Position numbers and translations under genes: made by a program
Assembly: GCA_027486345.1 (NCBI GenBank)
Contig: JAIXPH010000061.1
Coordinates: 1 to 64,000 of the forward strand
Origin: Paracoccaceae bacterium
GTDB lineage: Bacteria > Pseudomonadota > Alphaproteobacteria > Rhodobacterales > Rhodobacteraceae
Length of the DNA: 64,000 nt
Direction of reading: 5' to 3'
Notes under the pieces: generated by a model
Database searches by the model: none
Seen by the model: only the letters and a program-made list of their open reading frames with translations
What the model was told of the DNA's origin: nothing
Shown here: positions 24,873 through 34,055 of the stretch, in pieces
How the letters are laid out: the number at the start of each line of letters is the position of its first letter
Position numbering within the stretch: the first letter of the stretch is position 1

Positions 24873-25082
24873 CGCGTCCTCTGGGATTTGATCAAATCAA
24901 GAGGAAGTTTTGGCCAAGACGCGATGAAAAGGGAAGCCCCTTTCCCACAGCGTCAAGATGGGGCGGCCGGGTTTCCTGTATGGGTGGGAAACCGCGGGTC
25001 CCGTTTGCCCTTTGGTAATCCTCGCTTTCCTCCAAGCCATCACCCTTGCTATCCTTCCCTTCCCCAAGCCAGCGAGTCCCCC

Positions 25083-25907
25083 ATGCGGTTCGGCCTTCTT
25101 CGTGATCTCTGGACCCTCTCGGATGAGAAGGAGTTGGACATCATGGCGGCGGGGATTGCGTTCTATGGGTTCCTTGCGCTGTTTCCCGCCGTGGCGGCGG
25201 TGATCGCGATTTCGGGGTTCTTTGCCGATGCCAGCTATATCCGGGCCGAGTTGGAACTGGCCCGCGATTATCTGCCTGCGGACAGCTATACCCTGATCTC
25301 GCAACAGGTTGAGGCGTTGCTGGCCCTGAACAACAACGACCTTGGGTTGGCGACGATCCTGTCCCTGACGCTGGCCCTGTGGTCGGCGCGGGCGGGGGCG
25401 GCGGCGCTGATCCGGGCGCTGAATGCCATCCATGGGCTACCCAACCGCTGGGGCCATTGGCACCAGCTGCGGGCGCTGGTGCTGACAGGGGTGATGGTGG
25501 GGCTGGCGCTGGCGGGGATGATCGCGGGGATCGCGGTGCCCTTGGCGCTGGGCTTTCTGCCGCTGGGCCCCTTTGCCGCGCTGGCGCTGGAGGGGGTGCA
25601 GATCCTCTTCGCGCTGGGCTTTGTCGCCATCGGGATGGCGCTGATGTATCGCATCGGCCTGAACCGAGAGGTCTATCACCCGCTGTTCACGCGCGGGGTG
25701 CTGGTGGCGGTGGTGATCTGGGTCGCGGCGTCGCGGGGCTTTGTGATCTATCTGAACAACTTTGACGCCTATAACCGGATTTACGGCTCCATCGGGGCCG
25801 TGGTGGCCTTGCTGTTCTGGCTGTACCTGTCGGGCTACGCCATCCTTCTGGGCGCGGCGGTGGATGCGGCGCGGGCGCGTGCCAAGGCGCGGCTGGGGCG
25901 CAGGTGA
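25083..25907 (+). CDS. YihY/BrkB-family inner-membrane protein
   Basis: The 274-residue integral membrane protein shows about six hydrophobic segments and the family pattern: an early A-A-G-I-A-F-Y-G-F-L-A-L-F-P segment near residue 20, W-S-A-R-A-G near residue 100, and a late Y-x-x-N-F-x-x-Y-N-R-I-Y-G-S-I-G-A motif near residue 225 before the last span. This family was once misannotated as ribonuclease BN; its function is unknown. ATG 25083 starts the conserved region; the frame is open much further upstream but across the antisense strand of aguA. It converges on tamB with four bases between stops. Confidence 0.88.
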   Translation: MRFGLLRDLWTLSDEKELDIMAAGIAFYGFLALFPAVAAVIAISGFFADASYIRAELELARDYLPADSYTLISQQVEALLALNNNDLGLATILSLTLALWSARAGAAALIRALNAIHGLPNRWGHWHQLRALVLTGVMVGLALAGMIAGIAVPLALGFLPLGPFAALALEGVQILFALGFVAIGMALMYRIGLNREVYHPLFTRGVLVAVVIWVAASRGFVIYLNNFDAYNRIYGSIGAVVALLFWLYLSGYAILLGAAVDAARARAKARLGRR

Positions 25908-25911
25908 GCCG

Positions 25912-28900
25912 TCAGTAGTCCTTCTCGAAGAACACGCCCAGACCGGTGGAGCCGTCATTTCCCGCCCGCCCGCGTACGGTGATGCTGTCGCTGACGTCTA
26001 GGTTCAGGTTGATCTCGGTCTTGCCTTCGGAACCCACCACAACCTCGGTATAGACATTCTCGGACAGGTATTTGCCCGCCGTGACTGCCGCGCCGCCGGT
26101 ATCATCGGTGCGCAGGTCAAGGTCATCCAGACCAAAGCCCTGCCGCAGCCGCCCCACCACACCCTGACCGCCGCGCCCGGAGAGGGTGGCAACGGCATTA
26201 GCCAGTTGTGCCGCTTGCAGCGGGGAAAGCGAGGTCAGATCACGCCCGAACAGCAGGCGGGACAGGATTTCCTCTTCCGGCAGGTCGGGAGAGGAGGTGA
26301 AGCTGACCACCGGGTCCGTCGCCGGACCGTCGATGCGGATGGTTGAGGTGACGCCGTCGCTTTCCGTCGATGCCGCGATGGCGACGGTGGGGATCAGGTT
26401 GCCCTCCATCGCCATCTGCGCCTCGGTCAGGGTGAGGCGGCGGCCAAGGATGTCCAGCCGCCCGCGCAGCAGGGAAAAGCCACCGTTCGGGACGACCACG
26501 GCGGTGGTGCCGCGCAGGGTCAGAGAGCCGCCCAGTTCGGCATCCAGACCGCGCCCCCGGATGAACAGCCGGTTCGGGGCCGACACCGTGATGTCCAGCG
26601 CAAAGGGCGCGGCGCGGGTTGCAGAGGCGGCTTTTTCCACCCCCAGCAGCCCGGCGCGGGCGCGGGTGTCGCGCACGGCGGCGGGTTCGTTCAGGTGGGT
26701 CAATCCCGGCAGGTCCGCCGCACCCCCCAGCCCGGTGGAGGGGATCTGCACCTCGGTTTCCGACAGGGTGATCTGGCCGCCGATGCTGGCGCCACCGGTC
26801 AGCGGGCCTTGCAGGCGGAGGCTGCCGTTGGCGGTGGTCTCAAACAGTTGCGGGTCGCGCAGCAGGGCGTTTTGCACCGTGATGTCCAGCCCGGCGGTGA
26901 AGGGCGCGGACAGGCCCACGGTTCCGGTGACGGCCAGACGGCCCCGGGTCGACAGCGCGGCATCAGCCGTAACTGTGGCCGATGCGCCAGTCAGCCGGGC
27001 GGTGGCGTTGACGTCTTGCAAGGCCATGAACAGCGCGGGGTCCGCGATGCGTCCGCCAGACAACGCCACGGTGCCGGACAGTGACGACAGCGCCAGCGGC
27101 CCCCTAAGCCCAAGGTCAAAGGACAAGGGGCCAGAGATCAGCCGTCCGGACAGGAAGGGATTGGCCAGCGCCGCCAAGGCGCGGCCCCGGATGGACAGGT
27201 CGGCGCGGTCGAAGGTTTGCGAGAGGTTGCCTTTGACGGCCGCATCAATGCCGCCCGGTCCTTGGGCGGCCAGCGACAGGTCGTAGCCTTGCCCTGCGTC
27301 GGACGCCGTGCCCGCCATTGTCACCGGTCCGGGGAAATCCGGCACGAAGAGGCCAAGGTTGGCCAAGCGCGCCTGCAAGGTCAGGTCGCGCTTGGTGGCG
27401 CTGGCCGATCCGGTGGCATCCAGCGCCAGTTGCGGGTTGCGCAGGCGGGCGCTGTCCAGTTGCAATGTCCCATCCGCCAGCCGCAGCACAAGCGACAGGT
27501 CAGACACGCCGGCGAGCAATTTGTCGGCCTCAGGCTGCCCCAAGGCCACGCTGCGGGTCTGGCCGTCCAGCGTGATGCGGGCAGCCTCCGCCGGGCCGGT
27601 CAGGGTGACATCGGCCCCGATGGCCCCGCGCCATGCGGGGTCAAGGCGGCCAAGATCGGTCAGGTCCAGCCGCGCGGTCAGATCATTGCCGGTGCTGGTC
27701 AGGGTGCCGGATGCCTGTGCCGTCAACGGCCCTGCCGTCACGTCCAGCGCGCGCAGGGTGGTGCCGGTGGCGTCGCGCTTGGCATCCAGCGCCACGCGCG
27801 AGGTGCCGGACAGCAGCCGGTCCACCTGCGCTTGCCCCACCCGCAAATCCTGCGCGGTCAGGGTGGTTTGCAGGTCGAAATCCCCGCCCAAGGATCCGTT
27901 GCCGGTCAGCCGCACCTCTGCCGCGCCGCCCAGATCCTGCCCGGTCAGAGCAGACAGGCGCGAGAGGTCTGCCACCTGCGCCTCTGCGCGGCCAGAAAGG
28001 CGGAAGGCATCCGACAGACCCGCCACCGAAGCCGAACCCGTCAGGCTGTAGCCATCGCCCCGCAGCATCAGGCGCGGCAGGCGCAGGGCGTCGGTGCCCT
28101 GTTGCGCCGACAGCAGGACGCGGCCTGACACATCCGCCCCCAACGCCTGCGCCAAGGCGGGATCGGCCGGGCGCAGGCCGGTGGCCGCGAAATCCAAGGC
28201 GGCGGTGAAGGTCGCCAACCCGGCAGGCCGGGCGATGCGGCCCGATCCGGTCAGCGCCAGACGGTCAGCGTCAAAGTCATCGCGGTCCAGACCCGTCAGC
28301 GTGATCGCGCCGCGCCAGCCCTCGTCGGTCGTGGCGTCAAAGGCGAGGGTCAGGTCGGCGCGGTCAATCTCGATCCGGTCAGAGGTCGGAAGCAGCACGC
28401 GCGACCCATCCGGCGCGGCAATCTGGCCGGTGACGTCAAAGCGCGTCGGCAGGCCATCGGGGGCAAGGTCCACCGCCCCTTGCAGCGACAAAGACCGGGC
28501 AGAGAGATCGAGGTTGGTCAGCGACACGCCCCCGGCAGGCGTTTGCCGCCCGCTCGCCTTCAGCGCCACCGAAGTGCCAAAGAATTCCGCGTAATCGGGC
28601 AGGAACAGCGGGGCCACATCGCCCGACACATCGACGGCAAAGCTTTCAGCCTTGACCGCCACGGTTCCCGCCAGACGGTCCTGCCCATCGGTGGCCAAGC
28701 GCAGACGGGCGGTGAAATCGTCCACCGGACCCGACCCTTCTACCGTCAGGTCTGTGGCGGGCGTGCCGGGAATGCCGATCATCCGCGCCGCGATGCCGCC
28801 CTGACCCTCGGATGCTGACAGGTCCAGCACCAATTGGCGCGAGGCGTTGGCGTATGATCCTTTCAGCGCAATCTCGGCCGCCGGACCATCGTCGATGCGG

Positions 28901-29415
28901 GTCAGGCGGGCGTCAACGACGCCTTCGCCCCCCGCCAGCACCATCGAGGCATTCAGCGTGGCGGCGAAATCCTCGCCCAGAATATCGGGGCCAAGCGTGA
29001 TCCGCCCCGCCGCCAGCTTGCCGATGGTGATCGACACCGGCAGTTCGGGCAGGCTGAAGCCGCCTGCCTCGGGCGCGGGGGTATCGGCGGGGACCACGGG
29101 TTTGCGGGCGACGATGATCTCATCCGCGGTCAGTTCGTTGACCGACACCTCGCCTGCCAGCAGGGCAGAGCGGCTCCAGTCCAGACGGATCCCGTTCAAG
29201 GTCAGCCAGACGCCCTGACCGTCGGCAATCGTCAGGCGCTGGATCGCCGCGCGGGACGACAGCGCGCCGGAAAAGCCGTCAATCGTGACGGTGCGGCCCG
29301 CGCCGGACAGGTTTTCTTCCAGCAGGGTGGCAAGATAACCCTTGTCCTCGTCCTGCGCAAAGGCGGCGAGGGGGGTCAGGATCAGGGCGGCGGACAGGGC
29401 AATGGCGCGCAGCAT
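25912..29415 (-). CDS. tamB: Translocation and assembly module subunit TamB
   Basis: The 1167-residue protein begins with a signal-like hydrophobic stretch (to A-F-A near residue 20) and continues as a very long, repetitive beta-rich chain typical of AsmA-like bridge proteins. The final 300 residues form the conserved TamB C-terminal domain, including P-D-L-P-E-E-E-I-L-S-R-L-L-F-G-R and the ending G-V-F-F-E-K-D-Y. It spans the periplasm, anchored in the inner membrane, and works with TamA to insert outer-membrane proteins or move lipids. The start overlaps the tamA stop by one base, so the pair is an operon. Confidence 0.93.
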   Translation of the reverse strand: MLRAIALSAALILTPLAAFAQDEDKGYLATLLEENLSGAGRTVTIDGFSGALSSRAAIQRLTIADGQGVWLTLNGIRLDWSRSALLAGEVSVNELTADEIIVARKPVVPADTPAPEAGGFSLPELPVSITIGKLAAGRITLGPDILGEDFAATLNASMVLAGGEGVVDARLTRIDDGPAAEIALKGSYANASRQLVLDLSASEGQGGIAARMIGIPGTPATDLTVEGSGPVDDFTARLRLATDGQDRLAGTVAVKAESFAVDVSGDVAPLFLPDYAEFFGTSVALKASGRQTPAGGVSLTNLDLSARSLSLQGAVDLAPDGLPTRFDVTGQIAAPDGSRVLLPTSDRIEIDRADLTLAFDATTDEGWRGAITLTGLDRDDFDADRLALTGSGRIARPAGLATFTAALDFAATGLRPADPALAQALGADVSGRVLLSAQQGTDALRLPRLMLRGDGYSLTGSASVAGLSDAFRLSGRAEAQVADLSRLSALTGQDLGGAAEVRLTGNGSLGGDFDLQTTLTAQDLRVGQAQVDRLLSGTSRVALDAKRDATGTTLRALDVTAGPLTAQASGTLTSTGNDLTARLDLTDLGRLDPAWRGAIGADVTLTGPAEAARITLDGQTRSVALGQPEADKLLAGVSDLSLVLRLADGTLQLDSARLRNPQLALDATGSASATKRDLTLQARLANLGLFVPDFPGPVTMAGTASDAGQGYDLSLAAQGPGGIDAAVKGNLSQTFDRADLSIRGRALAALANPFLSGRLISGPLSFDLGLRGPLALSSLSGTVALSGGRIADPALFMALQDVNATARLTGASATVTADAALSTRGRLAVTGTVGLSAPFTAGLDITVQNALLRDPQLFETTANGSLRLQGPLTGGASIGGQITLSETEVQIPSTGLGGAADLPGLTHLNEPAAVRDTRARAGLLGVEKAASATRAAPFALDITVSAPNRLFIRGRGLDAELGGSLTLRGTTAVVVPNGGFSLLRGRLDILGRRLTLTEAQMAMEGNLIPTVAIAASTESDGVTSTIRIDGPATDPVVSFTSSPDLPEEEILSRLLFGRDLTSLSPLQAAQLANAVATLSGRGGQGVVGRLRQGFGLDDLDLRTDDTGGAAVTAGKYLSENVYTEVVVGSEGKTEINLNLDVSDSITVRGRAGNDGSTGLGVFFEKDY

Positions 29416-31232
29416 CAGAACGCCTGCCCCAGACCGACATAGACCTGCACGCCATCGCCCGTGGTGCCGCCCACCGGGGTGGCGACATCCAGACGGATCG
29501 GCCCCACGGGCGTGTCGTAGCGCAGGCCCAGACCCGCGCCGGAATGCCAGCCGCCGATATCGTCGGTGAAATTGTCCAAGCCGATGCGCCCCATGTCAAA
29601 GAACCCCACCAAACCCATCTTGCGGCTGACCTTCACCCGCGCCTCAACCGAGGTGCCAAGGAAAAAGCTGCCGCCGGTGCGGTAATCATCGGTGATCGCG
29701 CGCAGCACGTTGACCCCCAGCGATTGATAGGGTTGTCCGCGCACCGTGCCGCCGCCACCGGAATAGAACAGGAAATCGCGCGGGGTGTTCAGCAACTCCG
29801 CACCGTAGATCGCGCCCGCCTGCACTCGGCCCGCCAGCACGAAGCGCCCTTCGCCAAAGCCGCGATAGCCGCGCGCGTCCACGGTCAGGCGGACGCCGCT
29901 GTCTGTGGTGCCAAGGCCGTAGAAGGGCTTGGCCTCTGCATCGACATAAATGCCCTTGGTGGCGTTCGTGCTGCTGTCGCGGTTGTCCCATGTCGCGCCG
30001 ATGGGCAGGGATAGGTTGCGATAGAGGAAGGGGCGTCGGGTGTCGGCGCCTTCGGAATATTCATAGGCCAGCGCCACCGATCCGCTCAGCTTTGGCGAAA
30101 ACACATGCGACACCCCCGCCGAGACGGAGGCGCTATCGTAGCTTTCCCACACATCCGCCACATGTCCCACCTTCGCGGCAAGGCTGAGCGTGGTGTCGGT
30201 GGTGAAGGTCGCCGGACGGTCCAGCGTGACGCCAAGGGAATAGTCCAGACCGCTGGTGTCGGCCCCGATGTTGGTGACTGCGCCATCCACGCGCAGACGT
30301 TCAGCCCCGCCCAGCAGGTTGCGATGCAGCCAATAGCCGGTCAGGGCAAAGCCTTCTTCTGTCGCGACCTCGGCCCCTACGGAGTAACGGTGCAGCCGTT
30401 CTTCGACCACCGTGGCATCGATGTCCAACAGGTCGGGGGCTCGGATCGTCTCTGCCTCTGACAGGGCCACGGATTGGAACACACCGCTGCGGCGCAGGCG
30501 GTCTGCGGCGCGGTTCAGGGCGTCGGGCGAATAGACCTGACCCTCCGGCAAACCGGCGATGGCGCGGATGCGGTCCGGTTTCATCCGGTCCGCGCCCTGC
30601 ACCGACAAGCGGCCAAAGCGCAGGCGGGGGCCGGGGTCCAGCGTGATGGCGGCGGACAGTCGCCGGGCGGCATGGTCGGCGGTGATGGCCTGAGCCGCCA
30701 CCTGCGCCTTGGCATGGCCCGCGTCGCGCCATGTCGCGATCCCCGCCTGCGTGGCATCCAGCACGGCCCCGGACCGCGCCACCTGACCGGCGGCGAATTC
30801 GGGCGGCAGCTTTGAGCGATCCGCGACGGGATCAATCGTGGCCTCGGCGAACAGGAATTGCGGGCCGGGATCGACACGAACGTCGATCCGGTCAATCCGG
30901 GCAGGCGCGTCGAGGGGCGGGATTGATGCCGCCTCGCGTCCGTCGATCAGCACGCGGATGGTGCCAGAGTAATGCCCCGCCGCATAAAGCGTGCCCAAGA
31001 GCCGCCCATATTCCGCCCGCGCCGCCGCGAACAGATCCTGCGCGTCGGTCTGCTTTTCCGCCTGCGATGTCAGCAAGAGCGAAGCCCCCTGAAGGGCCGC
31101 GCGCAGATCCTCGGACGCGCCGGGCGTGTCAAAACCGATCGTTTCCAGCGCCCCGGCTTGCGGTCCGGGGGCCAGAAGCAGCGCCGCGATCAGGGCAAGG
31201 CGGCGCAGCGTGGCGCGGGACTGGCGGGGCAA
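29415..31232 (-). CDS. tamA: Outer-membrane assembly protein TamA (Omp85 family)
   Basis: The 605-residue Omp85-family protein has a signal peptide, POTRA-like domains (to about residue 270; for example F-G-R-L-S-V-Q-G-A and G-Q-V-Y-S-P-D-A-L-N) and a C-terminal 16-stranded barrel with the lid-lock motif G-G-G-T-V-R-G-Q-P-Y and terminal phenylalanine. The start codon is TTG at 31230-31232, supported by a well-spaced GGAGG; no ATG is available there. It pairs with tamB, which overlaps its stop. Role: outer-membrane component of the TAM envelope assembly machine. Confidence 0.92.
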   Translation of the reverse strand: MPRQSRATLRRLALIAALLLAPGPQAGALETIGFDTPGASEDLRAALQGASLLLTSQAEKQTDAQDLFAAARAEYGRLLGTLYAAGHYSGTIRVLIDGREAASIPPLDAPARIDRIDVRVDPGPQFLFAEATIDPVADRSKLPPEFAAGQVARSGAVLDATQAGIATWRDAGHAKAQVAAQAITADHAARRLSAAITLDPGPRLRFGRLSVQGADRMKPDRIRAIAGLPEGQVYSPDALNRAADRLRRSGVFQSVALSEAETIRAPDLLDIDATVVEERLHRYSVGAEVATEEGFALTGYWLHRNLLGGAERLRVDGAVTNIGADTSGLDYSLGVTLDRPATFTTDTTLSLAAKVGHVADVWESYDSASVSAGVSHVFSPKLSGSVALAYEYSEGADTRRPFLYRNLSLPIGATWDNRDSSTNATKGIYVDAEAKPFYGLGTTDSGVRLTVDARGYRGFGEGRFVLAGRVQAGAIYGAELLNTPRDFLFYSGGGGTVRGQPYQSLGVNVLRAITDDYRTGGSFFLGTSVEARVKVSRKMGLVGFFDMGRIGLDNFTDDIGGWHSGAGLGLRYDTPVGPIRLDVATPVGGTTGDGVQVYVGLGQAF

Positions 31233-31362
31233 GTCAACCTCCGGTTAAACATTGTTGCGATTATCGCAACCTTCAGACGCCGGTGCAATGCACAGGCGCG
31301 CGTGCCGGAGTGTCACCGGCAGAAAAACGGCCTGTCTGAAACATGGCGTGACCGCCCGGCGA

Positions 31363-32643
31363 TCACTGCGCCGCGATATCGCTGCGCGCCGGGCTGAGCA
31401 GGCCTTCGCTGACAAAGGACAGCGCCAGCGCCGCCGCGCCATGCGCCCAAAGCAGGTCTCCCCATGCGTGGATTTCGATGGGCGGGCGCGGGCGGCCGGT
31501 CTGGATGGCGAGGTTCTCCATCTCGGCCAGCGTCTCTTGCGCATAGAGGTAGTCGTAGCGCATCCGCTCGCCGCTCAGGATGATCAGCGCGGGGTCGAAG
31601 AGGTTGATCACATTGGACAATCCGACCGCCAGATACCGCCCCGCCCGCCGGAAGATCGAGCGCGCGGCGGTGTTCCCGGCCTTGGCATGGTCATAAAGGC
31701 TTTCGAGCAGGACAGAGATCGACTGCCCTTCGCGGTGGGTCCAGTTCAGCGCCGTCGTCGCCTCGCGCGCCAAGGCATAGTCAGCGATATAGGCCTCAAG
31801 GCAGCCGCGCTGGCCACAGCGGCACAGCGCGCCGTCGAGTTGCACTTTGGTATGCCCAAGCTCCATCCCAAGGCCCTGGGCGCCGCGATAGATGCGGTGG
31901 TTGATGACATATCCCATGCCGACGCCGTGTTCGATGGTGACAACGGCGAAATCGGCCAGCCGCCGCCCCGCCCCGAACCACAGTTCCGCCAGCGTCACGA
32001 GGTTCGCGTCATTGTCGATGGCGACCGGCAATCCCACCCGCGCCTGCGCGGCGGCGGCCAGCGGCACGGCCCGGTCGGTCAGAACCGAGGACCACATCAC
32101 CTTGCCCGAGGTGGTGTCGACAAAGCCCGGCAGGCCGATGCCCACGGCGGACAGGTCCGACCGCGCGATCCCGGCCTTGGCACAGACCCGGTTCAGCAGC
32201 GTTTCGACGGCATCGAGGAGTTCCGATGTGCTCATCGGTCCCGGTCGGCGCGGCACAACGTCATCGGCGATCAGGTTTCCCGCGAAGTCCACGATCACGG
32301 CGGTATGTTCGCGGTCCGACAGTTTCATCCCCGCCACGCGATGCGCCTGTGCGCGCACGCCCAGCAAGACGGCCGGCCGACCCCGGCCCTGTTCCGCCTC
32401 GCGGGGGGCGGCGACCTCTTCGATCAGACCGGCTTCGATCAGTTCCGAGGTCAGGGTGGTGACGCTGGCCGGGCTGACGCCCAGATCCTTGGACACCTGC
32501 ACGCGGGAAATCAGCCCGGCAGAGCGCACACGTTCGAACACCTGCTGCCGCAGGGGGCGCAGCGTGTCGGACAGGGGCGGAATCAGCGGCCCGCATCCCA
32601 GCCGGCCTTCCGTTCCGATCTCGGCGCTGTGCTGCCGCAACAT
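31363..32643 (-). CDS. xylR: ROK-family repressor of xylose genes (XylR)
   Basis: The 426-residue protein joins an N-terminal winged helix-turn-helix (I-S-R-V-Q-V-S-K-D-L-G-V-S-P-A-S-V-T near residue 45) to a ROK sugar-kinase-like domain with the zinc motif C-R-C-G-Q-R-G-C-L-E near residue 290 and V-G-I-G-L-P-G-F-V-D. It is divergent from the xylFHGBA operon and is therefore the likely xylose-responsive repressor. The start at 32643 has GGAG and AAGGA upstream; a longer in-frame extension to 32727 reaches into the control region and is less likely. Kinase activity is not expected of this class. Confidence 0.9.
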   Translation of the reverse strand: MLRQHSAEIGTEGRLGCGPLIPPLSDTLRPLRQQVFERVRSAGLISRVQVSKDLGVSPASVTTLTSELIEAGLIEEVAAPREAEQGRGRPAVLLGVRAQAHRVAGMKLSDREHTAVIVDFAGNLIADDVVPRRPGPMSTSELLDAVETLLNRVCAKAGIARSDLSAVGIGLPGFVDTTSGKVMWSSVLTDRAVPLAAAAQARVGLPVAIDNDANLVTLAELWFGAGRRLADFAVVTIEHGVGMGYVINHRIYRGAQGLGMELGHTKVQLDGALCRCGQRGCLEAYIADYALAREATTALNWTHREGQSISVLLESLYDHAKAGNTAARSIFRRAGRYLAVGLSNVINLFDPALIILSGERMRYDYLYAQETLAEMENLAIQTGRPRPPIEIHAWGDLLWAHGAAALALSFVSEGLLSPARSDIAAQ

Positions 32644-32774
32644 TCCTTCGGTCTCCAAATAAATAGTGGTGTGTTTCAAGCGGCTGTCGCGCCGTCTGTA
32701 CCCTACGGTGCCATGTTTTTGCTGCATTGCAGCGTAAAGACGCGTGCTTTTCGGTCAGGGCTAGCTTCCCAAAT

Positions 32775-32813
32775 CAAATTTATTTTGACAACTGAAATTA
32801 TTCACGGCATTTT
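32775..32813 (+). promoter_or_regulatory. Probable xylF promoter overlapping a candidate XylR operator
   Basis: A perfect -35 hexamer TTGACA at 32785-32790 is followed after 17 bases by CATTTT at 32808-32813 as a weak -10. The imperfect palindrome CAAATTTATTTTG at 32775-32787 overlaps the -35, where a repressor would block transcription, and a related CAAATAAAT lies close to the xylR start near 32658. The AT-rich character of this stretch contrasts with its surroundings. Operator identity is inferred only from position and symmetry. Confidence 0.5.
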
Positions 32814-32876
32814 TCGCGCCGTACCGACGAATCTGTCGGACCGGTCATGCATTGGCCGCATCTTGGGAGGATAACA

Positions 32877-33902
32877 ATGCGCAACGCACTTCTGGCCGCC
32901 ATCGTGGCGGTCACCGGCTTCTCGTCGGCGGCACTCGCGGAAGGCAAAGTCATCGGCGTGTCCTGGGCCCAGTTCCAGGAAGAGCGCTGGAAGATCGACG
33001 AAGCGGCGATGAAGGCCGCGATCGAAGCGGCTGGCAACACCTATGTCTCGGCTGACGCCCAGTCGTCGGCTGAAAAGCAGCTGTCGGACATCGACGCGCT
33101 GATCGCACAGGGCGTGGACGCCCTGATCATCAACGCCTGGGACAAGGACGCCATCGGGCCGGCCATCGAGAAAGCCGCCGCCGAAGGTATCCCGGTCGTC
33201 GGCTATGACCGTCTGATCGAAGACAACCGCACCTTCTACCTGACCTTCGACAACGTCGGCGTCGGCCGCATCATCGCGGAATCGGTGTTCGCTGTCGCCC
33301 CGAAGGGCAACTACGCGATCATCAAGGGTGACCCGGGTGACCCGAACGTTGGCTTCCTGCGTCAAGGCATGGAAGAAGTCATCGGTGCTGCTGTTGCCGC
33401 TGGCGACATCACCATCGTCGGCGAAGCGAACTCGGACGGCTGGAAGCCCGAGAACGCCCAGAAGAACATGGAACAGATCCTGACCGCCAACAACAACGCC
33501 GTTGACGCCGTTCTGGCGCAAAACGACGGTATGGCCGGTGGCGCTGCCGCCGCGCTGGCGGCACAGGGCCTGAACGTTCCGCTGGGTGGTCAGGACGGCG
33601 ACCTCGCTGCGATCAACCGTGTGGCCCGTGGCACCCAGACCGTTTCGGTGTGGAAAGACGCGCGTCAACTGGGCAAGGCCGCTGGCGAAATCGCCTCGGC
33701 TCTGGCTGACGGGGCGGCTCTGGACTCCGTCCCGGGCGCGACCAAGTTCTCGGGCGGTGAGAAGGGCGTTGAAATGAACGCGATCCTTCTGAACCCGACC
33801 GCGATCACCAAGGACACGCTGAACCTGGCGATCGACGCGGGCCACATCACCAAGGAAGCCGCCTGCGAAGGCGCGCTGCCCGACGTCGCTGCTTGCCAGT
33901 GA
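32877..33902 (+). CDS. xylF: D-xylose ABC transporter substrate-binding protein
   Basis: The 341-residue periplasmic protein has a signal peptide ending A-L-A-E near residue 21 and the type I sugar-binding fold: G-V-S-W-A-Q-F-Q-E-E-R-W near residue 27, G-Y-D-R-L-I near residue 120 and the G-Q-D-G-D motif near residue 238. It delivers xylose to XylH-XylG. ATG 32877 has the GGGAGG ribosome site; an upstream in-frame ATG at 32847 does not. Its codon use is visibly biased toward preferred codons, fitting high expression, and a hairpin terminator follows before xylH. Confidence 0.95.
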   Translation: MRNALLAAIVAVTGFSSAALAEGKVIGVSWAQFQEERWKIDEAAMKAAIEAAGNTYVSADAQSSAEKQLSDIDALIAQGVDALIINAWDKDAIGPAIEKAAAEGIPVVGYDRLIEDNRTFYLTFDNVGVGRIIAESVFAVAPKGNYAIIKGDPGDPNVGFLRQGMEEVIGAAVAAGDITIVGEANSDGWKPENAQKNMEQILTANNNAVDAVLAQNDGMAGGAAAALAAQGLNVPLGGQDGDLAAINRVARGTQTVSVWKDARQLGKAAGEIASALADGAALDSVPGATKFSGGEKGVEMNAILLNPTAITKDTLNLAIDAGHITKEAACEGALPDVAACQ

Positions 33903-33916
33903 TCTGATCTGACCAA

Positions 33917-33957
33917 CCGGCGCCGCCTGCTGAAAGGCGGCGCCGGACCTTTTTTTT
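33917..33957 (+). terminator. Intercistronic attenuator/terminator between xylF and xylH
   Basis: CCGGCGCCGCCT (33917-33928) pairs perfectly with AGGCGGCGCCGG (33935-33946), followed by ACC and a run of eight or nine T. As xylH follows in the same direction with no obvious new promoter, this probably causes partial termination so the binding protein is made in excess of the membrane subunits. Confidence 0.88.
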
Positions 33958-34055
33958 CCGGGCGGGTGGCACCCGTGCCCCGAGGGGCATGGCAAGCGCG
34001 CAGTTGACGCGCGGTTTCGGCACAGCCCGATCCCTCTCTCATGTTGGATGAGGAC

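Noticed and set aside
24873-25082. Terminator-like GAAAAGGG/CCCCTTTC inverted repeat near 24926
   Set aside because: The stem has internal mismatches, no T run, and lies upstream of both divergent genes rather than after one.
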